From NCBI GenBank assembly GCA_029747015.1, contig JAKOGI010000053.1, positions 903,501-967,500 of the forward strand: a DNA stretch of 64,000 bases. The letters are read 5' to 3'. Made by a program: the position numbers and the translations under genes. Source of the stretch: Carnegiea gigantea. Lineage: Eukaryota > Streptophyta > Magnoliopsida > Caryophyllales > Cactaceae. The notes under the pieces are model-generated. The model did not search any database and was not told the DNA's origin. It worked only from the letters and a program-made list of their open reading frames with translations. Of this stretch, positions 59,165 through 64,000 are shown piece by piece (the stretch's first letter is position 1; each line of letters opens with the position of its first letter).

Positions 59165-59592
59165 CATAACACCCCTAGCTTTAGGGCTAGCGATTGTAGT
59201 AGTAGTTCAGTTTTGGAAGAAAACAGGCAGAATTTTGCTTAAAAATTGGTTAAATATTTTTCTAAAAAAATAGCCAATTTTTAGGCAGAATTATGCTAAT
59301 TTTGTTCCAAGGATAAAGATTTTACTAAAGTTAGAGTTAAGAAAGTCTGACCCAGCACAAACCCGATCTAAAGTTACTAAGAGAAATATGAACCCGATCC
59401 GAACCGAACCAATTTCGACCTAAAGTCGACATGATTTGACCGTTTAATGTGAGAACTTGTTAATTTTTAATTTTGAGCAAATCTAAGTTATTTTCAAGGC
59501 TGACATGAAAATGACATGTTTATTAAATGGGTCGATCTAACCTGACCTGTTTTCCATCTCTAACTAAAACCACTAGTCCTAGAGGTGTTACA
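59165..59592 (+). mobile_element. Solo LTR (428 bp)
   Basis: Starts CATAACACCCCTAG and ends CTAGAGGTGTTACA, inverted-matching ends typical of TGTAACACC...GGTGTTACA LTRs with the first two bases mutated. Perfect 5-bp duplication GCCAC at 59160-59164 and 59593-59597. No coding sequence. Orientation is uncertain; plus is assumed. Confidence 0.75.
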
Positions 59593-59597
59593 GCCAC

Positions 59598-60150
59598 TAT
59601 GATCATTCAAACAAGTACCTCTTAGTATTGAATGAGAAAGAGATAATATTAACCGATCATGGCCAACGAAACTGGCATCCTGGCTCCACTTCTAAATGTC
59701 ATGGGAAAAGATATATACTCATTTGTCATTTCTATGGATAAAAAGTGACAAAAAAAAAAAAAAGAAGAGCCTTTTTTTTTTGTTTGTGAAATCGAGTCTT
59801 GGGTTACTAGTTCGCTTTAATTAAACTTTAACTTGGGTTAATTAATTTTGTGTCCTACTCCATTGATTAGTGGTAGGTGATGTTTCTGTTTTCCATCAAA
59901 TAATGAATAAGTAATGATAGAGGTTTTGCTCTATTTGTTAGTCGGCAAAGACTATGCTGAAAATTTTGAGGAGAAGAGTTGGATGAGAAGGTTACTTCTA
60001 GACCTCCTAGTAGGATCGACATCGCTTCTTTCAAAGACTTTATGTATTTATCTGGTTTGTAACATGTATCTAGAATAAACTTTTGATATACGAGGAGATC
60101 TCCTTGACTCTTATCATATAGCAATCATGAGAGTAGGCATCGGTGTCTTA
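59598..60150. other. Non-coding stretch
   Basis: AT-rich with A and T homopolymers near 59750-59780. Nothing recognised. Confidence 0.55.
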
Positions 60151-60607
60151 TGTTATAATTTATATAAATTGGGCCTTAAACAAATGAATAATACATATAA
60201 GTTAAATGAGATTCCAATCCAAAACTAATTGGCAATATATAAACGGAGCGACTCGCTAATCTTGTATATATCCTTAAGACCTCTAGTGTTTTCAATGTGG
60301 GACAATGTCCACGTTCATGCTCTTCACACTCTCTCTCTTGTGTGGACTAGTAACAAGGCGCAACACGTGGCATGATCCATATGGGAGATTGTTGTAAACC
60401 AATCAAGATTGAGTACATCCTAGCTCTAATACCAGGATATATTTTTTTAAAATTGGGCTAGAGAAGCAAGCAATTTATATAAGCCCTAGCGAGGTTTCAA
60501 TCAAAAATAAATTAGTAATTGGTGGAGTAACTCGTTAACCTTATATAAATGCGCACGACTTCTAATATTTTCAATATGGGACAATACTCACTTTTATATT
60601 CTTCACG
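60151..60607 (-). mobile_element. TRIM-type LTR element 2, related to TRIM 1
   Basis: Left LTR 60151-60328 (TGTTATAATTTATATAAATT to GCTCTTCACA). Right LTR about 60435-60607, degenerate at its start. The primer site at 60423-60434 reads TGGTATTAGAGC on the minus strand. LTR sequence and layout resemble TRIM 1 (ATACATATAAGTT, a GAGCGACTCGCTAA-type block, TTATATA). The target duplication is unclear (TCTTA versus CTTTA), fitting an older copy. Confidence 0.7.
60423..60434 (-). other. Primer binding site of TRIM 2
   Basis: The minus strand reads TGGTATTAGAGC, one mismatch to the tRNA-iMet site. Confidence 0.65.
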
Positions 60608-61684
60608 CTTTAGGAGTCTTAAAAAAATCATAAGGATAAGAAATTTGTTGAAACAATTCTCTTCGTCCTAGTCCATGCCTATCTGACATATTATATATAT
60701 GCCATGACGCCACATTTTAAGAGGATGTTATACCCTCTATGAAAGGAAGCTATCCTCTCATAAAACATCACTTCAAATTGGATTTATCTCTCCAAAAATA
60801 TGTACACCTTTCAAGGAGAAGGCATTAATTAGCTATCTAACCAACTCACATCTTTGCAAAAATAATTAATAATTTAATTAATTATTATTTATATATACTT
60901 TTATGCTATTTCCATTTTTATGAAAAAAAATTCCAACAAATTAAACTATAGAGTTCTGATGAGTACCTATAATCTGAAATGTCATTCAGTTTTTAAAAGT
61001 ATAGAAATTTAGAGGTTTTGTCCTTCCAAAAAGGAAGAAGAAAAGTTTTTGAATTACAACAAGAATTTTTGTTCTTTATATTTATCCAAAATTTACCACA
61101 ATAAAATCTTCATATGTGATTTAACTATTAACACTTGTCACAAGTGTTTTTCTTTTAACAAAATAATTATCATTAAGGTATGTTACTGTAGTAATTTCTT
61201 TGATATTAATATAGAGCGTATCTTGCGAACTAACTACCTTATGCATCCTCTTGATTAGTCGCTCTCCAATCTGAAGTCCTCACCTTTGGCTACAACCTAG
61301 GGCTCTTCCATCCATAATTTGTTATTGCTCACAACTGCAGCTATACTTTGGTATCCCTTATAATACCCAACAGTACTCCCTGAATGTGAACACATGCACA
61401 AAACAGTTATTAAATTTTTAATCCTAAACTTGTACTATAAATTATTGTATGCCTTTTCAACATTTTTTTTAACTAACACACGTATTTAAATAATTTTTAA
61501 TAGATTATGGATTTGAAAAGTACTAACTAAAAACTATTATTTAATTGTGAAGTTCTCAAAGTAACTAAACTTTCTAAAAGGGGAGTTAAAAAAAAGTGCA
61601 CACGTAATTTGATCCAGATCGATAGTCATATTGAATGGGTTATTACACTAGCCCTAAATCCTGCATACCTGTTACCTACAGTTT
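60608..61684. other. Non-coding stretch
   Basis: AT-rich. Short ORFs only, no recognised gene or repeat. Confidence 0.55.
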
Positions 61685-61830
61685 CTAGCCTCTATGCATG
61701 CCAATGATTACCATTACGAGGATAACTATTATCACAATTAAAGCAGCTGATGCAATGTATAGCTGCAACCAATTCTGCCGACATTGATATTTTCCTGTCA
61801 ATGACATGGCTTCATAGTCTCTAGAAAAGT
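61685..61830 (-). pseudogene. Possible last exon of an unidentified membrane protein
   Basis: After a CTTTTCTAG acceptor-like site the minus strand reads DYEAMSLTGKYQCRQNWLQL, then a hydrophobic run of about 20 residues (IASAALIVIIVILVMVIIGM), HRG and a stop. The layout resembles a C-terminal tail anchor. I do not recognise the protein. No upstream exon is seen; the copia relic begins within about 400 bases. It could be chance. Confidence 0.25.
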
Positions 61831-62079
61831 GAAAGCAGAAGAAACAAAAAAGTCCTCCAGAAAAAGATGGATGGACCACAATGTGAAGTAACTGCATGCA
61901 ACGAATTAAAGTAAATTGGTCCATGCAAGAATCCAACGCTAGAATTACACGTTAGCTATATGCAACTAGCGTAGAAGAAAGTGGTCCTAGTCAGGATCTG
62001 ACAATACTGATCTGAAACTTGATTTGTCAACTCTTAATTCTCTCACAGATATGAATCAAATCCTAAATGACTTGATCTA

Positions 62080-64000
62080 ATTAGGCGACCTAACCCCAAC
62101 TGGCGTTTCTGGTATAAATTTATTGATAGAATTAGGGTTACAGGATACACCAAGTTACAATGTCCATTATAAGTATAAATACATATATACACCATTACAA
62201 TCACTCAGTTTGCGTGGGGGAAACAATGAACAGATTGGTCTTGAATTGATGAAATTGTTGAGAAGAAAATCTCTTGATGAATATGTCTGCAACCTGAGGG
62301 TGAGTAGGGATTTACTTCACTTGAAGATGTCGCTGTGTGACTGTTTCACGAACAAAATGATAATCGACTTTAATGTGTTTGTGATACCTATGAAGAATGG
62401 GATTTGTGGCCAGATAAGTAACAGAGATATTGTTACAGAAAAGTCGAATAGGAACTTGGTATACAAATATACCCGGTCAAGAAGAAGATACTGCAGCCAC
62501 TGAATCTTTGCAGCAGTTATGCAGCCGCTACATTCAGCCTCTGTAGAGGAACGAGAGACAGTAGGTGGCTTCTTAGCATGCCAAGAAATGAAATTGGACC
62601 CTAAGCAGACCGCAAATCCCTCAGTAGAGCGGCTACGGTCAGGGCACACAGCCCAGTTGGTACCACAGAAAGCCACTAGGAGATCTATCTTTGAATTTGC
62701 GTTGAAAAAACAATCTACGATTAGTGTACCCTGCAGATACCTAAAAATTCTTTTCAAGCATGTAGGTGAGTTGTTCGGTGAGCGTGCATAAATTAGGAAA
62801 ACACATGTATGGCATAAGCAATATCAGGTCTAGTCGTGGTGAGATATTGCAGTGCACCGACCATGCTCTAATATTTAGAGGGATCAACAAGTAACTTACC
62901 ATCAGTTAAAGACAAAGTGGTTCGATAAACATATGGTGTGCACACGGGTTTAAGAGTGTGGAGATGAATTCTTGTAGCAGGTCCGAGACATATTTGCACT
63001 GGGAAAGAAAGAAGCCAGAAGAAGTACACACAACCTAAACCCCCAAAAAATAGTAAAGTTCACCAAGATATTTTATTGCAAATTAGGTAGATAGCTGGAA
63101 TATAAATGATCGAATAAGAACATGATTATTACCAGTGAGGAGGACATCGTCCACATACAGCAATAAGACAAGGATATTAGACTGATAGTGATACGCAAAC
63201 ATTGAAGCATCAACTTTACTGCGAACGAAACCTTTAGAAAAAAGAAAAGAACCAAAATGAAGAAACCAAGCACAGGGTGCTTGTTGCAAACCATAAAGGA
63301 TTTCTTCAGACGACAGATATGATAAGGGAACTGAGAATGGGCAAAGTCGGGCGGTTGTTTCATATACACCTTTTCATCAAGAAAATCATTTAAGAAAGTA
63401 TTTTTAACATCAAGTTGTCGCACAATCCAATTAAAAGGGATGGCAAAAGAAAGAATAAGTCGAACTTTGGAAGACTTGACAACCGGAGCAAAGGTTTCAT
63501 GGTAATCCATACTTGTTAGCTAGTGATATCCAAGAGCCACTAGGCGAGCCTTGTAACGGTTAATGGATTACTTGAATTTTGTCTTATAAATCCACTTACA
63601 ATTGATCACATTCATCATATAGGGAGTACGAGGTACCAAATCCCATGTATCATTTTTCAAAAAGCATTAAACTCTTCTGTCGTAGCTTGAAGCCAATGGG
63701 AGTGTTTAATAACTTTTGTAAAACAAGTAGGATCAGCAACGGTATGCAAAATACTCAGACAAAATATTTTTGGGTTTATAAATTCCTGATTTAGAATGGG
63801 TTTGCATAGGATGTCGATTGCCACATGGCAGTTCCACACGAAGGAGCTAGAGAAGATCTCTGTGCCGGAAGAAATGGGCTGCGTGGAGGAGTGTACAAGA
63901 TCAGGAGAGTGGGTTGATCAGATGAAGAAGAGTAGGCACAGGTGCACTACAGAAATGAAAGACCGTTTGTGGACCTAGCCCTATTGCTAAGAGTAGGAGA
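62080..64000 (-). mobile_element. Ty1/copia relic 3, truncated by window end
   Basis: Minus-strand pol remnants cover 62203-64000. A probable 3' LTR piece begins at 62199 (minus TGTAATGG), holds TATA-like and AATAAA-like signals and fades near 62080. No purine tract is clear between the pol stop and the LTR. The 5' part lies beyond 64000. Confidence 0.7.
62203..64000 (-). pseudogene. Copia relic pol (RT and RNase H), degenerate, partial
   Basis: From right to left on the minus strand: linker with PMQTHSKSGIYKPK near 63800; RT start (VIKHSHWLQATTEEFNAF) at about 63657-63715; DYHETFAPVVKSS at about 63470-63507; QLDVKNTFLND near 63400; YVDDVLLTG near 63140 with the catalytic Asp pair kept; TTTRPDIAYAIHVF near 62815; RNase H SWHAKKPPTVSRSSTEAE at about 62535-62590; and an ADIF-type tail near 62290. 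Frameshifts occur near 63290, 63060, 62770 and 62480. Confidence 0.8.

Noticed and set aside
61685..61936. Naming the hydrophobic tail as a SNARE (VAMP-type) anchor
   Set aside because: Only general tail-anchor character is visible. I could not match it to a VAMP or syntaxin C-terminus.

Overview
The window is flowering-plant nuclear DNA and consists almost entirely of transposable elements. Plant hallmarks are a Sirevirus-type Ty1/copia element with an env-like ORF, a chromodomain Ty3/gypsy element, TRIM and LARD-type non-autonomous LTR elements, a PIF/Harbinger element whose ORF1 has a Myb-like domain, a DUF659-type hAT, and tRNA-iMet primer binding sites. The species cannot be named from the sequence. 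I see no intact host gene. The only host-gene traces are a 37-codon fragment resembling a class II LBD (LOB-domain) protein and one exon-like hydrophobic tail.

1-17334: a tandem array of one large non-coding LTR retrotransposon (LARD-like), read on the minus strand. The order is LTR - internal - LTR - internal - LTR, with period about 6.9 kb, LTRs about 4.1 kb and internal domains about 2.8 kb. The first LTR is cut by the window start. 17335-23370: mostly non-coding DNA holding a hAT-type MITE with an 8-bp target duplication and a tRNA-like segment, a TRIM whose one LTR is swollen by about 800 bp of (TA)n, and a possible further MITE.

23371-52130: a four-level nest. A PIF/Harbinger transposon (level 1) was split inside its ORF1 by a chromovirus-like gypsy element (24059-49544, target duplication AGGTG). 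The 3' LTR of that gypsy was then hit by an 11-kb Sirevirus-like copia (29199-40226, duplication ATTAG) and by a 6.2-kb hAT transposon (42350-48550, duplication ATARAAAC). The hAT transposase gene was in turn split by a solo LTR (44038-46382, duplication ATAAC). Each step is supported by matching target duplications. For PIF ORF1 and for the hAT gene, the reading frame continues across the insertion.

52131-64000: the LBD-like fragment, a second copia (52538-57623) with a mutated reverse transcriptase, about 1.5 kb of low-complexity sequence, a 428-bp solo LTR (59165-59592), a second TRIM (60151-60607) related to the first, an exon-like hydrophobic tail on the minus strand, and a broken minus-strand copia running off the right edge.

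All transposon genes carry stops or frameshifts. Many of the stops can be explained by C-to-T or G-to-A change (CAA/CAG to TAA/TAG, TGG to TAG), as expected for old methylated heterochromatin. Nothing here is likely to be an active gene. The interest lies in the structural history and in the long-LTR non-autonomous family.
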